A stretch of DNA of 64,000 bases from Glutamicibacter halophytocola (GCF_001302565.1 NZ_CP012750.1:2418001-2482000); one strand, 5' to 3'. Shown: positions 47,276 to 56,983, numbered from the stretch's first letter. The notes: generated from the sequence alone by a model not told the origin. Numbers and translations: made by a program.

Positions 47276-47803
47276 ATGGCGAGCGAAGTCCACGAATTCA
47301 ACTGGCCGGATCGAGTAGTCATTGGCACCATCGGCGAGCCCGGTTCCCGCACCTTTTATCTGCAAGCGCGCACCGGATCAGACATGACCAGCATTGCCCT
47401 GGAAAAGCAGCAGGCAGCTGTCGTCGCAGAAATGATCGATGAGATTCTCGACCAGGTCGCGACCGTTGCGGGGAATTCTTTCAGCGTTCCGACCCATACT
47501 CCGGTGGAGCTGGTGGATAACGATCCGCTGGAAGAGGTCGACGAAGCCTTCAGGGTCGGGTCTATGAACCTGGGATGGGATGCCACCGTGGCCCAGGTGG
47601 TGCTGGAAGCATTTTCCCTTGACGAAGCGCATCCCGACGACGAGCCCGAGGCCGTCATGCAGGTGCGCATGCCAGTGGGCACGGCGCGGGCCTTTGCCAT
47701 GCGCACCCACGAAGTTGTTGCCGCAGGCCGTCCGGTCTGCTCGTCGTGCGGCTATCCAATTGATCCAGAGGGACATACTTGCCAGGACTCTGAGCTTTCA
47801 TGA
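47276..47803 (+). CDS. DUF3090 protein
   Basis: 175-residue conserved actinobacterial protein. It starts HEFNWPDRVVIGTIGEPGSR and carries a C-terminal zinc-ribbon-like motif CSSCGYPIDPEGHTC. Function unknown, but it is always linked to the phosphatase and SCO1664-type genes. Its ATG lies 10 bases after the phosphatase stop, and its stop overlaps the next start by four bases. Confidence 0.88.
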   Translation: MASEVHEFNWPDRVVIGTIGEPGSRTFYLQARTGSDMTSIALEKQQAAVVAEMIDEILDQVATVAGNSFSVPTHTPVELVDNDPLEEVDEAFRVGSMNLGWDATVAQVVLEAFSLDEAHPDDEPEAVMQVRMPVGTARAFAMRTHEVVAAGRPVCSSCGYPIDPEGHTCQDSELS

Positions 47804-48567
47804 CCCAGCCGGATCTGCTCGCCGGTGAACTCGAACTCACCGGCCGTATCACCACGGCATCCAATGCCACCTTTTTGGGCACCATCGGTGGGTTGAGCGT
47901 GGTCTACAAGCCCATTGCCGGTGAAAAGCCGCTCTGGGATTTCCCGCAGCACACCCTGGCCAACCGGGAAGTTGCCGCCTACCTCGTCTCCGAGGCGCTG
48001 GGCTGGAACCTTGTTCCGAAGACCTGGCTGCGCGATGGCCCCTTTGGCGAAGGCATGGTGCAGCTTTGGCAAGAAGTGGACTCCGAGCAGCATGCGGTGG
48101 ATCTCGTGGCCACCGGCAATCTCCCCGCCAAAGGCTGGAAGACGGTCTTGCACGGGCAAGACGACATCGGGCGCCAGGTGAGCCTGCTACATGAGGACAC
48201 CGCTGTCCTGCGCCGGATGGCGGTCTTCGACATCGTGGCCAATAATGCGGACCGCAAGGGCGACCACGTGCTGGCGATGCCTGACGGCCACCGTTATGGA
48301 GTAGACCATGGGCTGAGCTTCCATGATGAGCACAAGCTTCGCACGGTGCTTTGGGGGTGGATTGGCCAGCCGCTGGACGACGAAGAACTCTCCGGCATTG
48401 ACCGGGTCAATACCGCATTGGGCTCAACGCTGGGCGAGAAATTGGGCAAGCTGCTCAGCGATGTGGAGCTCGAAGCTTTGCAGCAGCGGTGCCTGTTGCT
48501 TCGCCAGGATGCCCGCTTCCCCGGCCCGAGCGGTGATATGCCCGCGGTTCCCTGGCCGCTGTTCTAG
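47800..48567 (+). CDS. SCO1664-family (PI3/4-kinase-like) protein
   Basis: 255-residue protein of the SCO1664 family, a small kinase-like fold. It has YKPIAGEKPLWDFP near the nucleotide-binding lysine, REVAAYLVSEALGW, and FDIVANNADRKGDHVL, YGVDHGLSFH and WIGQPL, which carry the catalytic Asp and metal-binding residues. The substrate is unknown. It completes the conserved phosphatase-DUF3090-kinase trio; the mshC gene that follows in many relatives is not here. Confidence 0.85.
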   Translation: MTQPDLLAGELELTGRITTASNATFLGTIGGLSVVYKPIAGEKPLWDFPQHTLANREVAAYLVSEALGWNLVPKTWLRDGPFGEGMVQLWQEVDSEQHAVDLVATGNLPAKGWKTVLHGQDDIGRQVSLLHEDTAVLRRMAVFDIVANNADRKGDHVLAMPDGHRYGVDHGLSFHDEHKLRTVLWGWIGQPLDDEELSGIDRVNTALGSTLGEKLGKLLSDVELEALQQRCLLLRQDARFPGPSGDMPAVPWPLF

Positions 48568-49094
48568 ATAGGCCCGGCTGATGCCTCTGCGCCGCAGCCA
48601 AGCTTTCGGCGCCAGATCCGCGAGGCGGATTCCACAGTCCCCTGTCGATGGGGTGCCACCTGGCTCGTGGGCTGATAGCCCATCTTCTTCCAGAATGGTT
48701 CAGCCACGTCCGCATTTGTATCCACAATGGCCAGCCGAAGGCAGCACAGGCCTTCGGCTCTGCACAACTCCGTGACGATGGCTTCATGCAGACTTCGTCC
48801 AAGCCCCTCGCCAACCCGCTCGGAGTCGGCCATGAGCAACCCGATATGCGCGGTCCCCGGCTCGGGCCAGCCAATGATGACATCTGCGAAGGCCAGCAAT
48901 CGGTTGCCTTCCCACAATCCATAACCACGCTTCTGGGCGGCAACAGCGTTGGGTGGCAGCGCCGTGAGCGCTTCCTGCGCTGCTCCGGGCTCAACGCCAT
49001 GGCCCTGGATGCGCACTGCATAGCCTGCGTTGGATTCAATGAGCCGTTGCAAAGCGCGCGCATCCTGAAGTCCGACGAGCCCGAACACGCTCAT
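48564..49094 (-). CDS. GNAT-family N-acetyltransferase
   Basis: 176-residue acetyltransferase: VGEGLGRSLHEAIVTEL for acetyl-CoA binding and RLAIVDTNADVAEPFWKKMGY for the last strand and helix. Substrate unknown. Its start overlaps the stop of the upstream methyltransferase gene (ATGA), so the two are translated together. It converges with the SCO1664-family gene, overlapping by four bases. Confidence 0.82.
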   Translation of the reverse strand: MSVFGLVGLQDARALQRLIESNAGYAVRIQGHGVEPGAAQEALTALPPNAVAAQKRGYGLWEGNRLLAFADVIIGWPEPGTAHIGLLMADSERVGEGLGRSLHEAIVTELCRAEGLCCLRLAIVDTNADVAEPFWKKMGYQPTSQVAPHRQGTVESASRIWRRKLGCGAEASAGPI

Positions 49095-49813
49095 GCTGCC
49101 CTCGCTTCAAAAATCATGACCGTTTGGCTTCCGTCAAATGGTGTCCGGTTCCAGTCACCCCAGATTGCATCGACCTTGAATCCAGCTGCCTGCAGCTGGA
49201 CTTCCAGTTGTGCGACGGTGCGGAAAGCTAGCACCAGGTCTTCATGCACTGTCGCTCCCGTGGTCGCGAATTTCGAGAATGATTCGAGGAGTATCTTCCC
49301 TTCGCTGAGTTCTTGAACCTGGCACCATTCAGTCACCGGTCCAAATGGCGTGCTTCTGGTGGATGGCTCTTCGCGCGCCCAGGATTCCCACGCTCGTCGT
49401 TCCGGGTTTCGGCTCTCAAAGGCGAGGACAGATCCGGAGGACAGGCTGCGCCTCAAATCCTGCAAGGTTCGTTCCCACTGCGGGTCCGGAATGTGCTGCA
49501 CCACGTTACCCGTCATGACCGCCAAGTCGAACAGCCCATGCTCAAGGGCGCTTGAGTCGCCCTCGACCCATAGGACTTCGCTGGCGCCAGATCGCTGGCG
49601 GGCATAGTCAAGCATGGCCGGCGATGGATCCATGCCCACGACTTCACACCCTTCCTGCGCCAAGGTGACGGTGAGAATTCCAGTGCCGCAACCGAGATCC
49701 AAAATGCGCTGCACGCCAGGCTGAACGGCGAGGGATCGGTAGTAGTCATGGTCTGGCCCGTCAGGATTTTCTCCGTCGTACAACGCGACAATTCGAGGGT
49801 CGTAATCAGCCAA
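49091..49813 (-). CDS. class I SAM-dependent methyltransferase
   Basis: 240-residue methyltransferase. The SAM-binding motif is RILDLGCGTGILTVTLAQ (about 34-51), followed by VVGMDPSPAM and VMTGNVVQHI. The N-terminus YDPRIVALYDGENPDGPDH is a common cap in this small-molecule methyltransferase group. It precedes and overlaps the acetyltransferase gene. Confidence 0.85.
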   Translation of the reverse strand: MADYDPRIVALYDGENPDGPDHDYYRSLAVQPGVQRILDLGCGTGILTVTLAQEGCEVVGMDPSPAMLDYARQRSGASEVLWVEGDSSALEHGLFDLAVMTGNVVQHIPDPQWERTLQDLRRSLSSGSVLAFESRNPERRAWESWAREEPSTRSTPFGPVTEWCQVQELSEGKILLESFSKFATTGATVHEDLVLAFRTVAQLEVQLQAAGFKVDAIWGDWNRTPFDGSQTVMIFEARAA

Positions 49814-49825
49814 GTAATTCTCGAT

Positions 49826-50263
49826 TCATTGGTTGTCATGCACCTCGCTGTCGGGCGAATTTGGCGATGTCGAAGGAGCCATGATTTCGATGCGGTTCCC
49901 GAAACCGTCGCGGGCATGAAATCGAATATACCCTTCGAAAGATTCCCGCTCTGCCCACGAGATCTCAAAGCCGCCTGACTTGATCCGATGTGCTGTGGCC
50001 TCTAGCTCCGCCAAGGAATCGCACACGAGTCCAGGATGGGCTTTGCGGGCGGGCAGGAATGGCTCCTCTACACCGAGATGGATTTCGGCGACGATGACGT
50101 CGCCGTCATAGGCCCGAAACCAGCAGCCGCCGCGGCCTGCCAGGGCTTCAGGCTTATCCACCTCATGAAGCCCCAGGGCTTGGGCATAGAATCGGCGGGC
50201 TTCTGCTTCTTGCCCCTGCGGCATAGAGACTTGTACATGATGCAGTTTCACTTCTTGCTCCAA
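49826..50263 (-). CDS. VOC-family (glyoxalase/bleomycin-resistance-like) protein
   Basis: 145-residue single-module VOC protein: HHVQVSMPQGQEAEARRFY at the start with the first metal His, an FRAYDGDVIVAEIH segment, and RFHARDGFGNRIEIMAPS with the final Glu. The segment EARRFYAQALGLHEVDKP is typical. It lies 12 bases upstream of the methyltransferase gene on the same strand, so these three small genes form one transcript. Confidence 0.83.
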   Translation of the reverse strand: MEQEVKLHHVQVSMPQGQEAEARRFYAQALGLHEVDKPEALAGRGGCWFRAYDGDVIVAEIHLGVEEPFLPARKAHPGLVCDSLAELEATAHRIKSGGFEISWAERESFEGYIRFHARDGFGNRIEIMAPSTSPNSPDSEVHDNQ

Positions 50264-50331
50264 ACCGCTCGTTAGTGAGTGATGCCAGTTGGCTTGTCCA
50301 GACAGCTTAGGTCCGCGAATTCCAGCAGGTA

Positions 50332-51249
50332 CTAGCGTTTGAAAAATTTCCGCATTCTCATGATTAGCCCCTCTGCCCGCTGACTCTGTTGGTGCCGCAA
50401 GTCCCGTGCCGCTTCTTCTGCATACTCCAGTGCATAGTCATCCTGGCCATCAAAAGCCTGCAGAGCTTCGCTCAGATCCCCAATGACGAGTAAATCAATA
50501 TGGATTCCGGTGATTCGATCCTGCGCATCCCTCGTCTCCAGCACCGGAAATACCCTCCCGGGGCGGGCGATGAGAATTGCTATATTCTCTGCATCTGCTG
50601 CCTTGGGCAATCGAGTGAAGAGCGAGCCGAGCGGACCATCGATTTCCGTATCCATGCGGTCGAACCACCCGGTGCCATCGCTCGGTGAAATCACCGAATC
50701 GAACCAGGTTCCAGGATCATCGGGCATGGCCCGAACGATGGCTTCGGCGTCCACCATTGCAACACTGGACATCTGCGACGAAGGTATTCCCTGAAGACCA
50801 GGCATCACCGCTACGCCCTCGACCGGGCGGACGCCACGTTCTGAACCGTCGGTGGCAAAAACCGCGGGATGGATCGAGGCGGTGGGATCACCGGACAGCA
50901 TCAGGCTCAGGTAGGCTGGCCTGCTCATCGCCAGATCATAGATTTCTGGAACCCGCGCAATCGTTGCTACCACCTTGTAGTCTCCCGGAGGGATGGTGAG
51001 CAGGCCGGGGTCCTGCAGATATAGCGGATCGCAGAGGGCCAGTTTGCCCGAGCGTACGCAAAGCGTTCCGAGTACACGCGTTTCGAGCGTTGCCGGTTGG
51101 CCGTCGGGCAGCCTGAATACGCCTGTGCGCAAAGCGAATAATCCGTCGGGGCCCATCGCCATCCTTCCTCGTCCATTCCGTGTTTCAGGAAGCACTGTCG
51201 CCAGGTTCAGCGTACCTCTCCCCATGGTCTCCGGGCTTTCGGAGTTCAA
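50332..51249 (-). CDS. DUF4241 protein
   Basis: 305-residue soluble protein matching DUF4241: LGTLCVRSGKLALCDPLYL followed by TIPPGDYKVVATIARVP and later GIPSSQMSSVAMVDAEAI. The C-terminal 30 residues are a positively charged helix (RAEGLIMRMRKFFKR). Function unknown; the family also occurs in eukaryotes and some toxin or immunity contexts. It diverges from the DinB-like gene with about 40 bases between starts. Confidence 0.78.
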   Translation of the reverse strand: MNSESPETMGRGTLNLATVLPETRNGRGRMAMGPDGLFALRTGVFRLPDGQPATLETRVLGTLCVRSGKLALCDPLYLQDPGLLTIPPGDYKVVATIARVPEIYDLAMSRPAYLSLMLSGDPTASIHPAVFATDGSERGVRPVEGVAVMPGLQGIPSSQMSSVAMVDAEAIVRAMPDDPGTWFDSVISPSDGTGWFDRMDTEIDGPLGSLFTRLPKAADAENIAILIARPGRVFPVLETRDAQDRITGIHIDLLVIGDLSEALQAFDGQDDYALEYAEEAARDLRHQQSQRAEGLIMRMRKFFKR

Positions 51250-51290
51250 CTTTCATGGCCAAGGATCCAGTACGCGTGCAGAATAGGCTT

Positions 51291-51791
51291 ATGAACATTA
51301 CGGATGTCTTTGCCGATTTCGCCCAGCGCCCCGTCGAGGCTGCCCGCGACCTCCCGGCGCTTTCCGCCGAGCAGCTCAATGCCCACCCAGCCGGGCACCC
51401 CAACTCAATCGCTTGGCTGCTGTGGCACGCAGGAAGGGAAATCGACGTTCAGCTCGCCCACCTGAGCGGAGGAAACGAAGTCTGGGAATCCTACCGCGGC
51501 CAATTCGGCTTGGGTGAACTCGGCGATTCTGTTGGGTACGGCCATTCAAGGGATCAGGCCCATCAAATCCAGGTTCCAGATCAGCAGTTGCTAGTGGACT
51601 ACGTTCAAGCCTGCCTGCACGCTCTGATTGAGTACACCGGAACACTCTCAGAAGAAGACCTGGACGAGGTGATCGACCATGGCTGGGATCCCCCGGTGAC
51701 TCGTGGAGTGCGCCTGGTCTCCCTCGTTGATGATGCCACCCAGCACGTCGCCCAGGCCGCCTACGCGGCCGGTGCTGCTGCAGGGCAATAG
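51291..51791 (+). CDS. DinB/MDMPI-like (mycothiol-transferase-type) protein
   Basis: 166-residue four-helix protein. A conserved metal-binding His occurs in WLLWHAGREID, and a second in DDATQHVAQAA. The order and spacing fit the DinB/mycothiol-S-transferase fold found in Actinobacteria. It may transfer mycothiol to electrophiles or be an isomerase-like protein. ATG 51291; an upstream Met at 51180 lies inside the divergent gene and is rejected. Confidence 0.78.
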   Translation: MNITDVFADFAQRPVEAARDLPALSAEQLNAHPAGHPNSIAWLLWHAGREIDVQLAHLSGGNEVWESYRGQFGLGELGDSVGYGHSRDQAHQIQVPDQQLLVDYVQACLHALIEYTGTLSEEDLDEVIDHGWDPPVTRGVRLVSLVDDATQHVAQAAYAAGAAAGQ

Positions 51792-52025
51792 CCGAAACTG
51801 TGCTGCACGAGCGCTGATGGTTACCACCAAGCGCCCAGGAAACCGCAATTGCCACCTGGACTTTTCAGAGCTCTTCAAATCCTGCTGTTTATGCCCGGCA
51901 TCAACGGGGCAGTTGAATTCATCGGTCCGTGTAGGACGGGAACACTTGCGCTGCCCTCGGTCAAAGAAGAAATGGCACCCGGCCTCGGCCAGCTGGAAAC
52001 CTCGGCCAGCGATCCATGGCTACCG

Positions 52026-52328
52026 TCAAGCGAGAAAATCAATGGGAAAGAGCTCGGTCCTGCTCACCACACGATCCCGTTCTTCGGACAGCGCAAGCCT
52101 GCGAGGATCCGAGAGATAGGAATCAAATGATGACTGCGAAGGAAAGCGGAAGATCTGCACCTCGCCAGGTGCGGCCGCGTCAGATATGCTCTGGACGCGT
52201 TGCACCACCTGTCCCCCGTGCTCCGGAATCAGTGCCAGCACTCGATCCTCATACGCCTGAAGACCCGCAGCTTCACCGTCGCGTGCCCACAACAAGCAGC
52301 AAAGGCTCAGCCCATTGATATTGCTCAT
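52026..52328 (-). CDS. DUF1330-like (dimeric alpha-beta-barrel) protein
   Basis: 100-residue small protein: LSLCCLLWARDGEAAGLQAYEDRVL and then VQIFRFPSQSSFDSYLSDPRRLAL, the pattern of a DUF1330/antibiotic-biosynthesis monooxygenase-like ferredoxin fold. Function unknown. ATG 52328 is preferred over 52352. The gap from 51792 to 52025 contains no gene I can support. Confidence 0.6.
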   Translation of the reverse strand: MSNINGLSLCCLLWARDGEAAGLQAYEDRVLALIPEHGGQVVQRVQSISDAAAPGEVQIFRFPSQSSFDSYLSDPRRLALSEERDRVVSRTELFPIDFLA

Positions 52329-52425
52329 GGCCCAAGCATAGCCTCCGCGCAATTCCGTGGTGCGAGGTGGAATGCGAGCAAACGCGACGCAGCTATTGCC
52401 CTCTATTCGGCGAGGTTTTGCATAT

Positions 52426-53433
52426 TCATAGCAACGGTATTGCTATACATCCGACGCGACGCCCAGCATCATCGAGAATCTGTCCACCACGCTTGAGTGT
52501 TTTCAAAGCGACAAATCGTTCTTGGACAAAACTTTGTGGCGCTAGCTTCTGAACGGTCATCTCGTGTTCATGGGCAGCCTTGAAATCACGTAGCCAGAAA
52601 GTGGCCGCGAGATTCGAGGAGGCAATCATTCTCGCGCTAACTCTGCACGCTGGGTCATTTGCAAGTATCTGCCCAACGCGGTCGACATCAGCGGGCGGGA
52701 CAGACCAAATTATGTTGAAGTCCTGCAACCCAGCGCTAGTCAGCCTGCCGCTATCGCATCGAAACGCTATAAACCCGCTGGCTATCAGTTTTTGCACGCG
52801 TCGTTGAACTGTCTGAGCTGACACTGAGAGCATTTGGGCTAGGTGCTGCCAACTCTGCCGGGCATCAACGAATAACATTTTGACGATCTCAGAGTCTAAT
52901 TCGTCCGGTCGAAAGTAAGGCAGGTCCGCGGATTCCGAATCAGAGATTTGTTGTTTTTCTGCCACGGCCAATGTTCCGCTGCTCCACTCGTTCGCTTGGC
53001 GATAGATTCGTGAAATAGGGCTAATGTGCCGGCTTCGCACCCCTGGCAGATTCCGCAAGGTCGTCTGGAGCTTTTCCATTCCCGCATTGTGCGATGATGC
53101 AAAACAGTCAATGTGGAATTGACGATGATGAGTAATGAGCGCCACGGTTCCAAACGCGGGCTCAGCACAGAGCGCTTCGGCGAGTTCCTCTTCCCGTTCT
53201 GGTTCGCATTCAATAGTCATGAATGCCGACCAGCCAGTTTCCAAAAACCGTGCACCCGGGATGACCGTGGTCCAGGCAAGACCCTCCGACTGCAGGAATT
53301 CCCAGCGCCGTGCAACCGTGGAGCTGGATACCCCTAGAACAAGGGCAAGCTTGCTGAATTCGACCCGCGGATGGACTTCCAGGGAGCCCAAAATCGCAAG
53401 ATCCAATTCTGACCCGATGGAAGATTTTTGCAT
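52426..53433 (-). CDS. Lrp/AsnC-family regulator with two HTH domains
   Basis: 335 residues, about twice the usual Lrp length. A first HTH (about 10-55, with LALVLGVSSSTVARRWEFL) and sensing domain are followed by a second HTH (about 185-230, LAQMLSVSAQTVQRRVQKL) and second sensing domain. Tandem Lrp proteins occur in Actinobacteria. It diverges from the MFS/amidohydrolase genes and is a plausible regulator of them, probably sensing an amino acid or derivative. The ligand is not predictable. Confidence 0.85.
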   Translation of the reverse strand: MQKSSIGSELDLAILGSLEVHPRVEFSKLALVLGVSSSTVARRWEFLQSEGLAWTTVIPGARFLETGWSAFMTIECEPEREEELAEALCAEPAFGTVALITHHRQFHIDCFASSHNAGMEKLQTTLRNLPGVRSRHISPISRIYRQANEWSSGTLAVAEKQQISDSESADLPYFRPDELDSEIVKMLFVDARQSWQHLAQMLSVSAQTVQRRVQKLIASGFIAFRCDSGRLTSAGLQDFNIIWSVPPADVDRVGQILANDPACRVSARMIASSNLAATFWLRDFKAAHEHEMTVQKLAPQSFVQERFVALKTLKRGGQILDDAGRRVGCIAIPLL

Positions 53434-53544
53434 TGGAGCGACCCTTTTTGGATGAAAGCGAACATTTCACCGAACGTTCACGGCCCATTTTTACACTTGT
53501 GATGGCAGGCACACAAGTTGCTTTGCCTCAATTCAAGGTTGGGA

Positions 53545-54978
53545 ATGTTAATGGGCAAAGCGGTCCAGCTCACCACCAAAGTTGCCCCTAAGGGCACTTT
53601 TATCGGGCTAATGGCACTACTAATCACAATCGAGTCCCTCAGCGGAGTTGTACAAGGTTTTCTCAACCCGATACTTCCCGCGTTGGGTCCCGTGTTCGAT
53701 ATCGATGCCCCCACGATCAACGGAATTTTCCTTATCGCCAACGTGAGCTTCGCGGTTCTGACACCCTTGATTTCACGGCTGGGCGATAGGTTCGGATACA
53801 AGCGAGTCCTGCTGGCATCCACCGTACTCGTTGCGGCAGGAGTCGGGCTGCTTTCGTTTGTCCCAAGTTTGATCGCAATCATTGCTGGCGTCATTCTGAT
53901 CACATGCGTCGTGGGATTCATTCCGCTGATGATGGGCATTCTGCGACTCACGCGCCCGGATGAAACGCGTCGAGGCGTCAGCTACCTGATCGGCACCCTC
54001 ATGATCATGGTCGGGATCGGAGGCTTGGTGGCAGGCGTCTTAGGAGCGGTAGATCCATTGCGCGGCTTCTGGATCGGGATCCCCTTCGCCGTAGCAGCAA
54101 TCATCTGCGCGTTGCTCTTGCCCGATACTCCCAATCCGGCAAAAGAACCGATCGCCGCGCTGCCCATGATTAGCTGTCTTGTTGGGATCATCCTGTTCAT
54201 GACAGGCCTCTCCATGGCACCCGACTGGGGGTGGGGCTCCTGGCGAACTCTTGTTTCCATAGTTCTAGGGGCTGGGTTATTAGCCGCATGGGCGTTGATG
54301 GATTCACGGCCTCGCGACGAGGTGCGACGCTTTACCGATCTGAGAATGCTCAAGTTGCGGTCTATTCGGAGCGTATCCATTGCAACTTTTTTCTTTGGGT
54401 TTGCTTCGATTAGCTACTTCGGCACCAATGGGCTGGTCCTGCATTCCGATCGGTCTTCAACGGGCTATGGTTTTGATTTTTCGCCCATGATTATCGCCGT
54501 CATTCTCGCGGTGACATCCCTGTTCTCTTTGTTCTCCTCACTGAGCGCAGGGCCGATCATGAATCGGATTTCCGAACGAGTGGCGCTGGTTTCATCTGGG
54601 CTTCTTCTGGCCGGCGGATTCGTGGTGTTCCTGGTCGCTGGGAACACGCTGATTGGGTACTTTATTGGTTTCAGCATTTTCAATTTGGCCCTGGGATCTT
54701 ACCAAAGTGCAACACGTGCCCTCAGCGTTGAGGGAGTTCCCGTAGAGGAAACATCGTCAGCTGCTGGAATTAATGAACTGGCATTGTCTGTGGGCATCGC
54801 CTGCGGTGCCGCCGTCATCAAAATGCTGTCCAGCATGAATGTCGATGCACAAGGCGCTATTACCGAACAGGGTATTCACCTCATTTGGGCCACCCTCGCA
54901 GTAGCCTCAGTCGTTGCCGCAGTTGCAGGCAGTCGCTTCCCTAAACGTCAATTCACACGTCCCATTCGACAGGCCTGA
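53545..54978 (+). CDS. MFS transporter
   Basis: About 477 residues and about 14 hydrophobic helices. The loop after helix 2 carries the MFS signature (RLGDRFGYKRVLL). The 14-TM size is like DHA2 or sugar/peptide-type proton-linked carriers. The linked amidohydrolase suggests import of an acylated amino acid or export of its product. Start chosen at ATG 53545 (TTGGGA/AAGG upstream); 53551 is possible. The stop lies just before the amidohydrolase start. Confidence 0.85.
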   Translation: MLMGKAVQLTTKVAPKGTFIGLMALLITIESLSGVVQGFLNPILPALGPVFDIDAPTINGIFLIANVSFAVLTPLISRLGDRFGYKRVLLASTVLVAAGVGLLSFVPSLIAIIAGVILITCVVGFIPLMMGILRLTRPDETRRGVSYLIGTLMIMVGIGGLVAGVLGAVDPLRGFWIGIPFAVAAIICALLLPDTPNPAKEPIAALPMISCLVGIILFMTGLSMAPDWGWGSWRTLVSIVLGAGLLAAWALMDSRPRDEVRRFTDLRMLKLRSIRSVSIATFFFGFASISYFGTNGLVLHSDRSSTGYGFDFSPMIIAVILAVTSLFSLFSSLSAGPIMNRISERVALVSSGLLLAGGFVVFLVAGNTLIGYFIGFSIFNLALGSYQSATRALSVEGVPVEETSSAAGINELALSVGIACGAAVIKMLSSMNVDAQGAITEQGIHLIWATLAVASVVAAVAGSRFPKRQFTRPIRQA

Positions 54979-54985
54979 GGAAACA

Positions 54986-56167
54986 GTGCAGCAAATGAAG
55001 AAGAGCACAGAAATTCCTATATTGATGAAGCTGATTGATGGTGCGCTCAAGAACAGCAATCGCGACGTCGTCACGCTAAGTCATCAGATCCATGAGAATC
55101 CTGAAATGAGCGGCGAAGAATTCTTTGCCCGCCAGTCAACGATCCGCCTATTGGACCGCTACGGCTTCAACCTGGACGCGACGCAGCCCGAGGCTCCCAC
55201 TGCATTCAGCATGCGCAAAGGAACCGGCCAACTAGTCGTGACGCTATGCGTTGAATACGATGCACTTCCTAACATCGGCCACGCCTGCGGACATAACGTT
55301 AATGCTGCAGCCAGCGTCGCGGCAGCCATCGCCCTGAGCACCATCTGCGACGAACTCGATATCACTGTGCATGTTCTTGGCACCCCAGCTGAAGAAAGCC
55401 ACGGCGGCAAGATAGACCTCCTCAACGACGGATTTTTCTCGACATCGCATCTGGCCATGATGGTTCATGCAAGCGGCCAAGACACGATTGGAAACTCCTC
55501 CCTTGCACTGAACGCCTGGGACATTACCTATCGCGGGAAAGCGGCTCACGCGGCTGCCGCGCCCGAACTGGGAACAAACGCTTTGGATGCAGCCAATATT
55601 GCCCAACATGCCATCGCACTGGCACGACAACAGCTGCCGATGAAATCGATCATCTCCCTGATTGTGATGCAGGCAGGACACTCGGTAAACGTCATTCCTG
55701 ACGAGAGCACATTGAGGATTGAGATGCGCGCACCCAATATCGATCAACTGACGGTCATCAATCAAAAAGTGCGTAATTGCCTCACGGCCGGCGCCATAGC
55801 CAGCGGGTGCCAATTACATATTCAAGAACGCGGCAACACCTTCGCGGAACTCCGCCAGGATTCTTTTCTTTCCTCGGCATACGCAACAGCACTCTCAGAA
55901 CGCGGAAGACAAGCCGTTTTCGATTCCACTCCCGTTGCTTCAACGGACATGGGAAATGTTTCGTTGGCTGTTCCTTCCATTCATCCGATGATTGGATACG
56001 ACGTTCAGACGGCTTCCCACCATTCAAAGGAGTTCGCATTGTACGGAACCACCGCTCAAGCCGACACCGCAATCATCGACGCGGCATATGCACTAGCAGG
56101 TGCCGTTGTGCGGGCAGCGACGGACACCCATCAGCGTACTCGGCTGCTCGAACGTATCGAGTCCTAA
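54986..56167 (+). CDS. M20-family amidohydrolase (aminoacylase/carboxypeptidase-like)
   Basis: About 393 residues. Metal-ligand segments present: CGHNV (GHACGHNVNAAA), EESHGGK with the catalytic Glu (GTPAEESHGG), MMVHASGQDT and the C-terminal ATASHHSKEF segment (DVQTASHHSKEF). This is the M20D subtype (hippurate hydrolase/N-acyl-amino-acid amidohydrolase, PmtA/AbgB). GTG 54986 follows GAGG directly after the MFS stop. The pair would take up and hydrolyse an N-acyl amino acid such as p-aminobenzoyl-glutamate or hippurate. Confidence 0.87.
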   Translation: MQQMKKSTEIPILMKLIDGALKNSNRDVVTLSHQIHENPEMSGEEFFARQSTIRLLDRYGFNLDATQPEAPTAFSMRKGTGQLVVTLCVEYDALPNIGHACGHNVNAAASVAAAIALSTICDELDITVHVLGTPAEESHGGKIDLLNDGFFSTSHLAMMVHASGQDTIGNSSLALNAWDITYRGKAAHAAAAPELGTNALDAANIAQHAIALARQQLPMKSIISLIVMQAGHSVNVIPDESTLRIEMRAPNIDQLTVINQKVRNCLTAGAIASGCQLHIQERGNTFAELRQDSFLSSAYATALSERGRQAVFDSTPVASTDMGNVSLAVPSIHPMIGYDVQTASHHSKEFALYGTTAQADTAIIDAAYALAGAVVRAATDTHQRTRLLERIES

Positions 56168-56983
56168 ATTCGATCGCGCTATCCCCGAATAATTCGATCT
56201 TTCGGAGCTGGAAATCCGGATAGTGTCATCGTCGGCTGCGCAAGGAACTCCCCAGCCGCTCATTAGCGCGTGGGGAGAACCGGCGCACCACCGTAATTGA
56301 TGCTGCCGAACTTGCTGGTGGAACACCCGGCCAGCCGGAATTTCCTCCCGTCGCCCACGGTTGATCAGGCCAGCAGTAGGTTGCGGACCCATTGGCTTCA
56401 CTCTCCAAGCTGGGCTGGAATATTCCTGCGAGTATTCGATTCCTGATGGCAGATCGTTCCTTGCCTCGTAAGCCGATACGGATCGCGTTCGTTGCCCATG
56501 GCCATGAATTTTTACCTGCGACGTGGCGTGGACGAGCAACAGTTGCCCTACGGATCGCAAACCTAATAGAAAAGGGCGAGTTCCTCGCGGCATCCGAGAT
56601 AGCCAAAGTCAACGCCGCCCGTTACTACCATTTCAGGTGCCGCACGGTTCATAAGGAGCTCACCCTGTCGTTGACCGCGCCCTTGGTTGGAGACCAGCCC
56701 CGTAGGGACACTGCTGCTCGGCGCCTGATGGTGAACCGGTAGTTCACCTCAGCCTAAAATCAATTCCCGAGTTCGCCGGCAGGGCATGGACGTAGAACCC
56801 GGGCCACATGGCGACTCGCACCACGTGAAGTATTCTCGACTGGCTCTCGTTCCACCGCATCGATGCAGTGCCTCTGCAGATTGCGGAATTGGGTCAGGGC
56901 CGCGGAAGTCCTAAATCAGAGTTCAACTTGTTCAAGTCGTACATGGGTCAAGGATTCTTGCTGACGATGACCATGTATAAACG

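Noticed and set aside
51849..52130. 93-residue plus-strand frame opposite the DUF1330-like gene
   Set aside because: No motif, weak start, and the minus-strand gene in the same place has a recognisable fold.
56392..56742. 116-residue plus-strand frame in the gene-poor gap
   Set aside because: No recognisable family and no good ribosome-binding site; minus-strand frames of equal length overlap it, so none is preferred.
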